From WLJO01 sp945889085 (GTDB lineage Bacteria; Actinomycetota; Acidimicrobiia; Acidimicrobiales; Ilumatobacteraceae): a stretch of DNA of 53,811 nucleotides. The DNA lies in the NCBI GenBank assembly GCA_945889085.1, contig CAMDBM010000018.1, positions 1-53,811 on the forward strand. The letters are read 5' to 3'. A model generated the notes under the pieces. That model did not search any database. It saw only the letters and a list, made by a program, of their open reading frames with translations, and was not told where the DNA came from. The position numbers were made by a program, and so were the translations under genes. Shown here piece after piece: positions 33,644-42,413 of the stretch (positions are counted from its first letter, which is position 1; the number at the start of each line of letters is the position of its first letter).

Positions 33644-34669
33644 TTAGTGACCGTGACCGGACGGTTTGGAAATCCGGTTGATTTCGAGCGCACGCATCCT
33701 GAATGCAGTGCGCTCGCGATAGCGCTCGAGCAGCTTTGAGAGGCCCACCGCAGCGATGAGCGCGAGACCGAAGAACAGCGAGTCGAGGATGCGCCGGATC
33801 CCCTGGTTCTCGATCGAGCGCTGCAGACCCGCAACGAGACTGGCAAGCACGAAGATCGAGGCGACCGTGCCCCCCACGTTGAAGCGTCCGAGGAACTGGG
33901 TGGAACCGAGGAAGCAAGCAGCGAATGCGGGCAGGAGGTATGGACCACCGGCTGTCGCGTTGCCGGCGGTCTGTGCGGCCGACACGATGCCTGCGAAACC
34001 CGCGACCACCGAGCAGATGAGCAGCGACAGGACGACGTAGCGCTTCGTCTGCACACCGGCAAGGCGCGCCGCATCGGGGCCGTCTCCCGTTGCGTGCATG
34101 TAGCGGCCGGCCGGAGTGTGCTCGAGCACGTACCAGAGCACGAGCGCAATGACGACCAGGTAACCCACCTTGGCCTGAATGCCCCAGAACATCTGGCTCT
34201 TCGCGACGTCCTTGAAGGCGTTCGGCACCTGCACCTGCACGCCGCCCGAGGTGTACTCGGCAATTGCGGTGATCACCGCGCCGGACGCAAGCGTTGCGAT
34301 GAACGAGTTGATCCGGATACCGACCACGAGCAGTGCATTCGCCGCGCCGCACACAAGGGCGACCACGAGGGTGAGCGCCATGGCGGGCCACATGTTCCAG
34401 TGATATTCGGTCTGCAGCCACGAAACCATGACCGAACTGAGGCTGATGACGCCAGCGATCGAGAGGTCGAACGTGTTGGTGAGCAGCGGTGCCACCAGGC
34501 CCACCGCAACGATGGCCTTGGTGGACATGTCGATGTTGAGCACCGACTTGTGGGTGGTCCAGTTGATCCACAGTTCGGGGATCCAGATCCAGAAGACGGC
34601 GAACCCGACCACGTAGAGATAGACGATGCTGATGTTCCCCGGGGAGAACTTTGAACGAGCGATCTTCAA
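33644..34669 (-). CDS. ABC transporter permease, sugar type (RbsC/BPD_transp_2)
   Basis: This 341-residue integral membrane protein has about ten hydrophobic segments. LTNTFDLSIAGVISLSSVMV and the ATPase-contact loop YMHATGDGPDAARLAGVQTK (the EAA-like region of RbsC relatives, usually GxNxxAARxxGI) identify the family. It forms the membrane channel of the importer with the ATPase at 34666 and the binding protein at 36276. Its start overlaps the ATPase stop by four bases. The C-terminal tail (AFRMRALEINRISKPSGHGH) is cytoplasmic. Confidence 0.92.
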   Translation of the reverse strand: MKIARSKFSPGNISIVYLYVVGFAVFWIWIPELWINWTTHKSVLNIDMSTKAIVAVGLVAPLLTNTFDLSIAGVISLSSVMVSWLQTEYHWNMWPAMALTLVVALVCGAANALLVVGIRINSFIATLASGAVITAIAEYTSGGVQVQVPNAFKDVAKSQMFWGIQAKVGYLVVIALVLWYVLEHTPAGRYMHATGDGPDAARLAGVQTKRYVVLSLLICSVVAGFAGIVSAAQTAGNATAGGPYLLPAFAACFLGSTQFLGRFNVGGTVASIFVLASLVAGLQRSIENQGIRRILDSLFFGLALIAAVGLSKLLERYRERTAFRMRALEINRISKPSGHGH

Positions 34670-36174
34670 CTGAGGATCTCCTGCACAATGCGGTCGGATG
34701 TCAGTGATCCCCCGGACAGTTCGGTGGCAACCTTGCCGCCGCGCAGCACGAGCACGCGATCACAGACATGGGCGAGTTCTTCGGCGTCGGATGAGCACAT
34801 GATGATGGCGGTGCCACCCTCAGCCGACTTGGCGAGCAGTTCGTAGATGGACGCCTTGGCACCGACGTCCACTCCTTGGGTCGGCTCGTCAAGCACGAGC
34901 ACCGAGGGGGAGGTGCGCAGCCACCGGGCAAGCACAGCCTTCTGCTGGTTGCCGCCAGAGAGCGTGATGATCCTTCGCTCGGGGTCTGCGGGGCGGATGT
35001 CCACCTCTGCTACCCAGCGCACGGCCTCGCTTCGCTCGGCGTCCCGGCGCAGCCATAAGCGGCCGAAGGGCCCGAGGCGCGGGAGCACGACGTTCTCCCG
35101 GACCGTGTGCTCGGGTATACACCCGAGACCCTTGCGGTCTGCGGGCACCAGTGCCATCCCGGCGATGATCGCCTCCCGGGGTGCCCTGACAACTCGGCCG
35201 CCAACGCGGACCTCGCCGCGCACGGGGCGCTTGGCCCCGAAAAGCAGCGCCGCCACTTCGTCACGGCCGGAGCCGACGAGGCCGGCGATACCGACCACCT
35301 CGCCGCGTCGCACCGTGAGGTCGAGATCGATGAGGTTCTCCCCGGCGAGGTTCTCGGTCTGTACGGCAACTTCGGACATCGGCTCGGGCGGTGCGGTGTA
35401 GAGGTCGTCGATGGCGCGGCCGACGATGAGTTCGATGAGCCTCGTCTGGTCCAGTTCACGAAGCGGCTGCGAGCCCACCACGACCCCGTCACGCAGCACG
35501 GTGACGTGGTCTGCGAGGTCGAACACCTCGTCGAGTCGGTGCGATACGAAGATGACGCCGCCACCGCGCTGAGCGATTCGGCGCACGGCGGCGAACAGGC
35601 GGTCCACCTCGGGCTTGGGCAGCGAGGCGGTCGGCTCGTCGAGCACGAGTACCCCCCACTCGCCGTCAACCCAGTCCTGCAGTGCACGGACGAGGGCGAT
35701 GATGGCCTGATCGGCGGGGGCGAGTGCCTGTACGAGCGTTCGCGGGTCGGCCCGCACGTCGAATTCGGCAAGGAGAGCACGAACGCGCGCCGCTTCCTTA
35801 GCCCAGTTGATGCGGCCGAGCGCACCGGTGTGGTAGCCACGACCGAGCGCGAGGTTCTCCATGATGCTGAGCGACCGCACGAGACCGAGGTCCTGATGCA
35901 TGACATGCAGGTGAGCGCGTTCATGAGGATCGAGGGATGCGATGTCGACGGTCTCGCCGTGGAGACGCACCATCGAGCCTGGATCGGGTTGGTGGTACCC
36001 GGCGAGGATCTTGATGAGGGTGGATTTTCCCGAACCGTTCTGGCCCACGAGTGCGTGGATCTGCCCGGGCAGGATTTGCATCGACACGTTGTTCAGCGCA
36101 ACTTGGCCGGGGAAGCTTTTACTCAACGACTCGATGTCGATGAGCGGCTGTTGGCGCGCGGGCTGGTCGGTCAT
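34666..36174 (-). CDS. ABC transporter ATPase, double-domain sugar type (RbsA/MglA-like)
   Basis: This 502-residue protein holds two ABC domains. The first has Walker A GQNGSGKST, Walker B VLVLDEPTAS and a degenerate signature (LAPADQAIIALVRAL). The second has a degenerate P-loop (GLVGSGRDE) but a good signature LSGGNQQKAVLARWL and VLVLDEPTQGVD. This split is usual for RbsA/MglA. It energises import with the adjacent permease and binding protein. ATG 36174 is where homology starts. The gap to the binding-protein gene is 101 bases and holds an inverted repeat. Confidence 0.92.
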   Translation of the reverse strand: MTDQPARQQPLIDIESLSKSFPGQVALNNVSMQILPGQIHALVGQNGSGKSTLIKILAGYHQPDPGSMVRLHGETVDIASLDPHERAHLHVMHQDLGLVRSLSIMENLALGRGYHTGALGRINWAKEAARVRALLAEFDVRADPRTLVQALAPADQAIIALVRALQDWVDGEWGVLVLDEPTASLPKPEVDRLFAAVRRIAQRGGGVIFVSHRLDEVFDLADHVTVLRDGVVVGSQPLRELDQTRLIELIVGRAIDDLYTAPPEPMSEVAVQTENLAGENLIDLDLTVRRGEVVGIAGLVGSGRDEVAALLFGAKRPVRGEVRVGGRVVRAPREAIIAGMALVPADRKGLGCIPEHTVRENVVLPRLGPFGRLWLRRDAERSEAVRWVAEVDIRPADPERRIITLSGGNQQKAVLARWLRTSPSVLVLDEPTQGVDVGAKASIYELLAKSAEGGTAIIMCSSDAEELAHVCDRVLVLRGGKVATELSGGSLTSDRIVQEILS

Positions 36175-36202
36175 GGCAGGTGCATTGTTGCCCAAATGCT
36201 CG

Positions 36203-36249
36203 TCGGCTGCCGCTAACGACCGGACGAACCGGACGTCAGCGGCAGCCGA
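36203..36249 (-). other. Intercistronic inverted repeat between binding protein and ATPase genes
   Basis: TCGGCTGCCGCT (36203-36214) and AGCGGCAGCCGA (36238-36249) form a 12-bp perfect stem with a 23-base loop and no T-tract. Its place after the binding-protein gene suggests a partial terminator or mRNA-stabilising hairpin. Such a hairpin would keep the binding protein in excess over the ATPase and permease. Confidence 0.6.
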
Positions 36250-36275
36250 GTCACATCACTGGACGTGGGGTGACG

Positions 36276-37487
36276 TCAGGAGACGCCCCACAGAGCCTTG
36301 AACGCGGCCTCGAAGCCGTCGATGCCGGGCCAGGCGACTGCCGGGTCCGTGATGGCACCCTTGGTGAGGATCCGCAACGGCACGCCGGAGATGGCGACGT
36401 TTGCGTGGTCGGCGAACGTCGTCAGCGGACGGGCGGCGAAGACGCCGGTGTCCTGACCGTTGAGCGCACGCAGGCCTGCGTCAACCGCACGCCAACCGAG
36501 GAACGAGGTGGGCAGCGCCATGTCGGCTTCCTGCTGTCCGGCCGCGATCATCGCGTAGTTGAGCGGGGTGCCCGCCTGGGAGATGATCGGCACACCTGCG
36601 CCGATTCCGGCACCGGCGAGAGCGTCGGGGAGACCGATGATCATGTCGCCGAAGCCAGTGACGATGAAGTTGACCGACGGGTCGGCCTGCAGGTCAGCGA
36701 TGAGCGTGGAGATGTGCTTGCCAGCGATGAGATCGGGCACGGTCACCTCTTCGTACTTCACCTTGCAGTCGGGGCACACGAGGGCGATTTCGTCCTTGAA
36801 GCCCTGCATCTCGATGCCGAGCACCGGGAACTGCGGGATGGTGATGAAGAGCACGTTGCCCTTGCCCTCGGTCTTGGCCGTGACGTAGTCGGCGAACAGC
36901 ACACCGTTGAACCAGTAGTCATCACCGGTCACGAGGTTGGCGGCGAAGCCTTCCGTCTTGTACGGCTCGGGGATCGACCAGCCGACGACGGGGATCTTGA
37001 GGTCGTTGAGCTGCTTGAGCTCATCGGCGAACCACTCGCGCGGGTTGCCCGAGGTCATCACCATGGTCGGCTTGGCCTGAATGGCCTGCTGGAACGCAGC
37101 CTGCACGGTGTCGGCGGTGTCCTGATGCGCGATTGCAACGTACTCGCCGCCGATGGCCGTGGTTGCGGCCTTGATGCCCTCGCCAATGGAGGCGCACACC
37201 GGCACCGAACACTGCACGTAGACGACCTTGGCGCCCTTCGGAATGGACTTGATGGCTTCGGTCAGACCCAGATCGGTCTGGGACTTGCTGAACTCGGCGA
37301 TGCGGGCCTTGGCCAGCTCGACACCGGTCAGTTCTGCAACAGTGGTGTCCGGTGCAACGGTGGTCTCCGGTGCGACAGTGGTCTCGATGGTCTCGGCGGA
37401 CTCCTTGTTACCGCAGGCCGCCGCGACCAGAGCAAGTGCTCCGACCGTCAGGACCGCGACAAGCCGCGCTCTACTCGTGGATCGCAT
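36276..37487 (-). CDS. Sugar-type ABC transporter substrate-binding lipoprotein
   Basis: This 403-residue lipoprotein has a signal peptide with lipobox LVAAAC (Cys 25) and a linker ETTVAPETTVAPDTTVAEL typical of Acidimicrobiia. A Peripla_BP_4 fold follows (VVYVQCSVPVCASIGEGIKA, IPVVGWSIPEPYK, VNFIVTGFGDMIIGLPDAL). Four internal Cys (VQCSVPVC, LVCPDCK) could form two disulfides. It captures the ligand outside the cell for the importer. It is the first gene of the operon and diverges from the amidohydrolase gene at 37590; the shared region holds a short palindrome. Confidence 0.92.
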   Translation of the reverse strand: MRSTSRARLVAVLTVGALALVAAACGNKESAETIETTVAPETTVAPDTTVAELTGVELAKARIAEFSKSQTDLGLTEAIKSIPKGAKVVYVQCSVPVCASIGEGIKAATTAIGGEYVAIAHQDTADTVQAAFQQAIQAKPTMVMTSGNPREWFADELKQLNDLKIPVVGWSIPEPYKTEGFAANLVTGDDYWFNGVLFADYVTAKTEGKGNVLFITIPQFPVLGIEMQGFKDEIALVCPDCKVKYEEVTVPDLIAGKHISTLIADLQADPSVNFIVTGFGDMIIGLPDALAGAGIGAGVPIISQAGTPLNYAMIAAGQQEADMALPTSFLGWRAVDAGLRALNGQDTGVFAARPLTTFADHANVAISGVPLRILTKGAITDPAVAWPGIDGFEAAFKALWGVS

Positions 37488-37539
37488 GTATTTCCCCCTG
37501 GTTTGTTCACGATTGGAAAGGAATCGAAGTTCCTATGGT

Positions 37540-37551
37540 AGTTACTTAACT
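37540..37551. promoter_or_regulatory. Palindrome AGTTACTTAACT in divergent promoter region
   Basis: AGTTA and TAACT flank CT. The site is in the AT-richer centre of the 102-base gap between the divergent binding-protein and amidohydrolase genes. It is a candidate operator or overlapping -10 region for both. The TrmB regulator at 39444 is a possible binder. Confidence 0.35.
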
Positions 37552-37589
37552 GACTACTCCCCTCCCATTCTGACACGACAGGGCTTCCC

Positions 37590-38612
37590 ATGGCAGAAAA
37601 CGGCATTATTGACCTCCACGGGCACATCTTCCTCGAGGGGTCGATGGGGGCAGCAGGCTGGTGCGGGCCCTCGATCGGCACCAATCCCGATGGGAGCCCC
37701 TTCTTCCAGGTGGGCAACTACCGACTCGACGGGGTGGGGTACCGGGGATCCATCATCGGGGACGTCGAGGTTCGCCTCGCCGCTATGGATGAGCAGGGCA
37801 TTTCCGTCCAGGCGCTCTCCCCGAACCCCCTCACGTACCTCCATTTCATCGACGCCCATCTGGCGATCGACTTCTGCCAGGTCCACAACGACGAACTCGC
37901 CGCCCAGGTGCGGGCCCACCCGGACCGCTTCGTCGGGCTCGGGGCCCTACCCATGCAAGACGTTGGGGCGGCCTGCCAGGAGTTGCGCCGCTGCGTCAAC
38001 GAACTCGGGCTGTTGGGGGGCTACATCGGCACCGACATCGGGCGGTTCCTCGACGACCCGACGATGGACGAGCTGTACTCCACCTGCGTCGAGCTCGACG
38101 TCCCGCTCTTCATGCACCCCACCCAGTCCGGCATCGACGGACCGCTGCGGGACCCACGGGTGAGGCGCTTCGACCTCGACCTCGTGCTCGAGTACTCCTT
38201 CGAAGAGGTACTTGCCGTTTCCACCCTCGTGTTCGGCGGGGTCACGACGCGCTTCCCCACGCTCGACATCTGCATCTCCCACGGCGGAGGATTCACGCCG
38301 ATGGGTATGAGCAAGCTGCGCAAGATCGCCGAGCGGCGCAAGGCAGCACCGGCGTGGATCAGCGAGCCCGGTGCGTTCGACCAGGCAGTGTCCCGGCTGT
38401 GGTTCGACTGCCACGTAGCGGGGGCCCGCGAGTTTGAGTTCGCCCTCGCCCAGCTCGGTACGGAGCACCTCGTGTTCGGCACGAACTTCGGCGGGTGGGA
38501 CAAGGGCACCGGGCCCGACGTGACAGACCTGCGGGGCACCCTGAACGCGAACGCCATCCGGCTCACGCGGATGGATCGCCGTGCACCGCACATCGCCTCG
38601 AGGTTCGTGTGA
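37590..38612 (+). CDS. Amidohydrolase family 2 (ACMSD/TIM-barrel) metal-dependent hydrolase or decarboxylase
   Basis: The protein has 340 residues. DLHGHIF gives the first metal-binding H-x-H, LFMHPTQ the third His and CISHGGGFTPM the fourth. The last ligand is usually Asp in F-G-[ST]-D; here the text is VFGTNFGGWD, so Asn sits at that place or the following Asp replaces it. The family includes ACMSD, gamma-resorcylate decarboxylase and related hydrolases. It begins an operon with the SDR at 38609 (stop and GTG start overlap). Substrate unknown. Confidence 0.87.
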   Translation: MAENGIIDLHGHIFLEGSMGAAGWCGPSIGTNPDGSPFFQVGNYRLDGVGYRGSIIGDVEVRLAAMDEQGISVQALSPNPLTYLHFIDAHLAIDFCQVHNDELAAQVRAHPDRFVGLGALPMQDVGAACQELRRCVNELGLLGGYIGTDIGRFLDDPTMDELYSTCVELDVPLFMHPTQSGIDGPLRDPRVRRFDLDLVLEYSFEEVLAVSTLVFGGVTTRFPTLDICISHGGGFTPMGMSKLRKIAERRKAAPAWISEPGAFDQAVSRLWFDCHVAGAREFEFALAQLGTEHLVFGTNFGGWDKGTGPDVTDLRGTLNANAIRLTRMDRRAPHIASRFV

Positions 38613-39400
38613 GCACGGGCGCGGGCACCGGTCGGGCAACCGCCCGGACGAAGGTGCTCGTCACCGGCGCCGGAAGCGGCATCGGTGAGGGGATCGCCAC
38701 GGTGCTCGCCGAGCGCGGCTGGCAGGTGGCCGTGAATGACATTGATGGTGACGCCGCAGCGCGCGTTGCAAACCGCCTCGGTGGCGTCAGCGTACCGGGC
38801 GACGTGGGGGCGGACCCGGCCGGCATCGTGAACCGAGCGGCCACGCTCCTCGGCGGCCTCGATGCACTCGTGAACAACGCCGGGATCCACCGGCGCGCGC
38901 CGCTCGCCTCGGTAACACCCGAGCAGCTCGACGATGTGTACCGGGTGAACCTCCGGGCTGTCGTGCTCGCGTCCCAGGCAGCACTCGCTCACTTTGCCGT
39001 GCACGGCTCCGGCAGCATCGTGAACCTGTCCTCGATCGCAGCCGTTACCCCGCAGATGGACGTCGGTATGTACACGGCCGCAAAAGCAGGTGTGAGCGCG
39101 TTCACCCAGCAGGCGAGTGTGGAGTGGGGACCGCTCGGCGTGCGAGTGAACGCCGTCGCCCCCGGCATGACCCGCACGGCGATGGCCGAGGCGGTGTACG
39201 CGGACCCGATGCTGCACGAGCGACGCCGCGGCATGGTGCCTGTCGGCCGTATCGGCACACCGCGCGACATTGGCACGGCGGTGGCCTTCCTGCTGTCGGC
39301 CGACGCGTCGTACGTCAGCGGCCAGACGCTCGTGGTGGACGGCGGGTTCACCCAGACGCTCATCGGTCTGCTGCCGCACCCGGGCGCCCCCTCGTCGTAG
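38609..39400 (+). CDS. Short-chain dehydrogenase/reductase (SDR)
   Basis: This 263-residue SDR has TGAGSGIG, NDIDGDAAARV after the second strand (Asp, favouring NAD), NNAG, Ser in NLSSIAA, YTAAK and VDGGFTQTLIGLLPHPGAPS. The C-terminal motif (IGLLPHPG) resembles that of the SDRs at 41604 (IAGLPRPQ) and 47921 (MSMLPRPY), so these three form a subgroup. GTG 38609 overlaps the amidohydrolase stop by four bases. Confidence 0.9.
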   Translation: MSTGAGTGRATARTKVLVTGAGSGIGEGIATVLAERGWQVAVNDIDGDAAARVANRLGGVSVPGDVGADPAGIVNRAATLLGGLDALVNNAGIHRRAPLASVTPEQLDDVYRVNLRAVVLASQAALAHFAVHGSGSIVNLSSIAAVTPQMDVGMYTAAKAGVSAFTQQASVEWGPLGVRVNAVAPGMTRTAMAEAVYADPMLHERRRGMVPVGRIGTPRDIGTAVAFLLSADASYVSGQTLVVDGGFTQTLIGLLPHPGAPSS

Positions 39401-39443
39401 CCGGGCCACGCGTACCCGGCACCAGTTCACTACTCTCACGTTC

Positions 39444-40325
39444 GTGACAGACGCCAAGACGCTCATCGAGCAGCTCGTCCTGCAACTGCAGGGGGTGGGA
39501 TTCTCCGCCTACGAGGCCAAGGCGTACACCGCGCTGGTCGAGGCGGGAAGGCCGTTGAACGGGTACGAGGTGGCGAAGCGGTCCGGTGTGCCGCGCAGCA
39601 CGGTGTACGAGGTGCTCGGCAAGTTGGCTGCACGCCGCGCTGCCTACGAGGTTGCCGACGAGAGCGACTCCGTGTCATACGTCCCGCTGTCGCCAGCCAT
39701 GCTGACGAGCCGGTTCCGCTCGAACATGGACCACGTGGTCAACTCACTCGAGTCCGGCTTCGACCTGCTGTCCACCCCGGCGCAGGCCCGCCTCACGCAC
39801 GCGATCAGTGGGAGGTCTGACCTCTTGGACCGCTGCCAGGACGTGATCCGCGCCGCCCGAACAGACATCTTCGTCTCCGTCTGGCCCGAGGAGCTCGACG
39901 TGCTCCGAACAGACCTGCGTCGGGCCGCGGACCAGGGCGTCGACGTATCCGTACTCTGCTTCGGCGACCCGGGTGAGCCGATCGGCTACTCCTACCAGCA
40001 TGAGTTCTCGAGCCCCGACCAGGTGCTCGACAACGTGGGATGCAGGCTCATGGTCGTGGCCGGCGACCGGGAACAGGCAGTGATCGGGGGCCTCGACGGG
40101 TCCGACACCTGGGGCACGTATACCGACGACGCTGCTGTCGTAGCGGTCTCGGTGGAGTATGTGCGCCACGACATCGCCATGCAGTTGCTCATGCGTCGCA
40201 CGAGCGGCGACGAGTCCATCCAGGAGTACTGGCGCACGGCCAAGGAACTCATGCGGCTGCGGTCGGACCATGGCGAACCGGCCGAACGCCTCCGCCAGAT
40301 GGCTAAGGCCCGGGGTCGGCGTTAG
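39444..40325 (+). CDS. TrmB-family transcriptional regulator
   Basis: This 293-residue protein has an N-terminal winged helix (VGFSAYEAKAYTALVEAGRP, GYEVAKRSGVPRSTVYEVLG, KLAARRAAYEV) as in TrmB. A C-terminal PLD-like sensor region (ARTDIFVSVWPEELDVLRTD, VLCFGDPGEP, YVRHDIAMQLLM) follows. TrmB proteins sense sugars or metabolites and control transport genes, which fits the importer 2-7 kb upstream. GTG 39444 is preferred because homology starts at LIEQLVLQLQGVGFS; the longer frame overlaps the SDR gene. Confidence 0.85.
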   Translation: MTDAKTLIEQLVLQLQGVGFSAYEAKAYTALVEAGRPLNGYEVAKRSGVPRSTVYEVLGKLAARRAAYEVADESDSVSYVPLSPAMLTSRFRSNMDHVVNSLESGFDLLSTPAQARLTHAISGRSDLLDRCQDVIRAARTDIFVSVWPEELDVLRTDLRRAADQGVDVSVLCFGDPGEPIGYSYQHEFSSPDQVLDNVGCRLMVVAGDREQAVIGGLDGSDTWGTYTDDAAVVAVSVEYVRHDIAMQLLMRRTSGDESIQEYWRTAKELMRLRSDHGEPAERLRQMAKARGRR

Positions 40326-40392
40326 TCTCCTCACGACGTACCGGGACGCCGAAGCAAGCCGGTGAACCGGCAAGGAAGGCTCAGGAACCGTC

Positions 40393-41604
40393 ATGGATGT
40401 ACCCGTCGTGGAACTGACCGGCTGGCGCGACGTGAACGAGGCGCTGCGCCGCAAGGAAGCCCGCCAAGCCCTCTATGACGAGGGCGCTGTTGTCATGGGC
40501 GACTGCCTGCTCACGCTGCACGGTGACCCGCACCGCGATCGCCGACGGCTCGAGAACCGGTTGTTCCGCCGTGAGGTCTTTGACGTGTGGGAGAACCAAC
40601 TCCTCGCGCAAACCCTCACCGACACCCTTGCGCCGTTCCGCGCAGCCGGGCGCGGCGACCTCATCGTGATCGGCTACCGCCTCGCGATGAGCCTCACCGC
40701 CCATGTCGCGGGGATCGACCACAACAGCGCGGACCCGGACGCAACCGAACGGCTCTACGGGATCGTCAAGAAGTTCAGCGAGGGCGCCACGCTCGTCCAC
40801 TCCACGCGCAACAAGGACGAGGTGCGCGCCGAGGTGCTCGCTGTCATGGACGAGTTCGACGAGTCCGTGCTGCAGCCAGCCATCGCACGTCGGGTTTCGC
40901 TGATCGGCGAGGTTGCCGCCGGTACCCGGCCCGAGAGCGAACTCCCCCAGGACGTACTCACCACCCTGCTGCGGAACCAGGACCGTCTCGACCTCCCGCA
41001 CGAGGTCATCCGGCGCGAGATTGCCTTCTACCTGCAGGCAGGCGCCCACTCCACGGCGAACTCGCTCACACACACCCTCGACCAGGTGTGGGCGTGGGGG
41101 GCAGATCACCCCGAGGACCTCCAACAAGCCCGCACCGACAAGGCGTTCCTGCAGCGTTGCATGCACGAGGCGCTCCGGCTCGAGCCCGCGAGCCCGGTTG
41201 CGTGGCGCGAGGCAGTGTCGGACTTCGAGGTGGCAGGACGGACCATCACCACCGGGACGCGCCTCGTGCTCGACCTCAAGGCCGCGAACCGTGACGCCTC
41301 GGTGTGGGGGCCCACCGGTAACCGATTCGACCCGCACCGTCAGGTTCCCGACGGCGCCGCCCCGTGGGGGCTCAGCTTCGGGGCCGGCACGCATGCGTGC
41401 ATCGGTCAGGAACTGGACGGAGGCCTCGTGGACGGCGACATGAGCGGGGGCACCACACAGCGCCTCTACGGCACGGTTGCGGTCATGGCCCACGCCGTGC
41501 TCGAGGCGGGCGGGCGCCGGGATCCCGCAGCGCCACCGGTGCTCGACCCGGCGAGCGTCCGCAAGCACTACAGCTCGTACCCCATCCTGTTCGGAGCACT
41601 CTGA
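40393..41604 (+). CDS. Cytochrome P450
   Basis: This 403-residue soluble P450 has the heme-ligand motif FGAGTHACIGQEL (Cys 336), the K-helix E259-x-x-R262 (EALR) and the I-helix AGAHST (216-221). The usual acid of the I-helix acid-alcohol pair is replaced by His 219. The C-helix region (HGDPHRDRRRLENRLF) lies near residue 44, some 40 positions earlier than in most bacterial P450s, so the N-terminus is short. A loop (ELDGGLVDGDMSGG) is inserted after the heme motif. It needs a ferredoxin and reductase, not encoded nearby. It is followed, with TGATG overlap, by an SDR. Confidence 0.9.
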   Translation: MDVPVVELTGWRDVNEALRRKEARQALYDEGAVVMGDCLLTLHGDPHRDRRRLENRLFRREVFDVWENQLLAQTLTDTLAPFRAAGRGDLIVIGYRLAMSLTAHVAGIDHNSADPDATERLYGIVKKFSEGATLVHSTRNKDEVRAEVLAVMDEFDESVLQPAIARRVSLIGEVAAGTRPESELPQDVLTTLLRNQDRLDLPHEVIRREIAFYLQAGAHSTANSLTHTLDQVWAWGADHPEDLQQARTDKAFLQRCMHEALRLEPASPVAWREAVSDFEVAGRTITTGTRLVLDLKAANRDASVWGPTGNRFDPHRQVPDGAAPWGLSFGAGTHACIGQELDGGLVDGDMSGGTTQRLYGTVAVMAHAVLEAGGRRDPAAPPVLDPASVRKHYSSYPILFGAL

Positions 41605-42413
41605 TGTCCAAGTCCATTCTCGTCACCGGCGCCGCAGGCGGGCTCGGCGCAGCGATTGCCGCAGCGGCAGCCGCGGACGGCTACCGCGTTGCGCTCCTCG
41701 ACGTCGACCAATCCGTTACCAAGACCGCTGCGTCGATCCCCGGGGCCACCGGCTTCGTGTGCTCCACCACCGGTGTTGATGGGGTCAACGCCGTGCTCGA
41801 CGCGTTCGGCACGCCCGATGCGGTCGTGAACAACGCCGGCATCGTGCGCTTCGGGCCGTTGCTCGACCAGACACTCGATCAGTGGCGTGCCGTGGTGGAG
41901 GTGAACCTGACGGGAACGTTCACCGTGGCACAGGCGGTTGCCAAGCGACTGGTGGCCGAGGGCCGTCGCGGTTCGATGGTGAACATCACCTCGATGAACG
42001 GTGTGATGCCCGGCCCGAACGCTGGCGCGTACGGCTCCACGAAGAGCGCAGTGGCGCTGCTCACGAAGCAGATGGCGGTGGAGTGGGGGCAGCATGGCAT
42101 CCGCGTGAACGCCATCGCTCCGGGCCTCATCGATGCCGGCATGTCTGGCCCCATCTACGCAGACCCGCAGATCCGTGCACTGCGCGAGTCCCGGGTGCCG
42201 CTCGGGCGCCTCGGCACATCAGATGACATCTCACGCGCCGTGCTCTGGTTGCTCTCGGATGCGTCGGAATACATCACCGGCGAGGAGATCCTCGTCGACG
42301 GAGGTGTCACCATCTCGGTGATCGCCGGCCTTCCCCGGCCGCAGTCCGTTGACGCGGTCGGCGTCAAGCCGGGCATGACGCCCACCACGAACGACACGAG
42401 AGGCAATCGCTGA
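41604..42413 (+). CDS. Short-chain dehydrogenase/reductase (SDR)
   Basis: This 269-residue SDR has TGAAGGLG, LLDVDQS (Asp, NAD type), NNAG, Ser in NITSMNG, YGSTK and VDGGVTISVIAGLPRP. ATG 41604 overlaps the P450 stop by one base (TGATG), and its own stop overlaps the next SDR start in the same way. The P450 and two SDRs are therefore one translationally coupled unit, suggesting hydroxylation followed by alcohol oxidation. Confidence 0.92.
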   Translation: MSKSILVTGAAGGLGAAIAAAAAADGYRVALLDVDQSVTKTAASIPGATGFVCSTTGVDGVNAVLDAFGTPDAVVNNAGIVRFGPLLDQTLDQWRAVVEVNLTGTFTVAQAVAKRLVAEGRRGSMVNITSMNGVMPGPNAGAYGSTKSAVALLTKQMAVEWGQHGIRVNAIAPGLIDAGMSGPIYADPQIRALRESRVPLGRLGTSDDISRAVLWLLSDASEYITGEEILVDGGVTISVIAGLPRPQSVDAVGVKPGMTPTTNDTRGNR

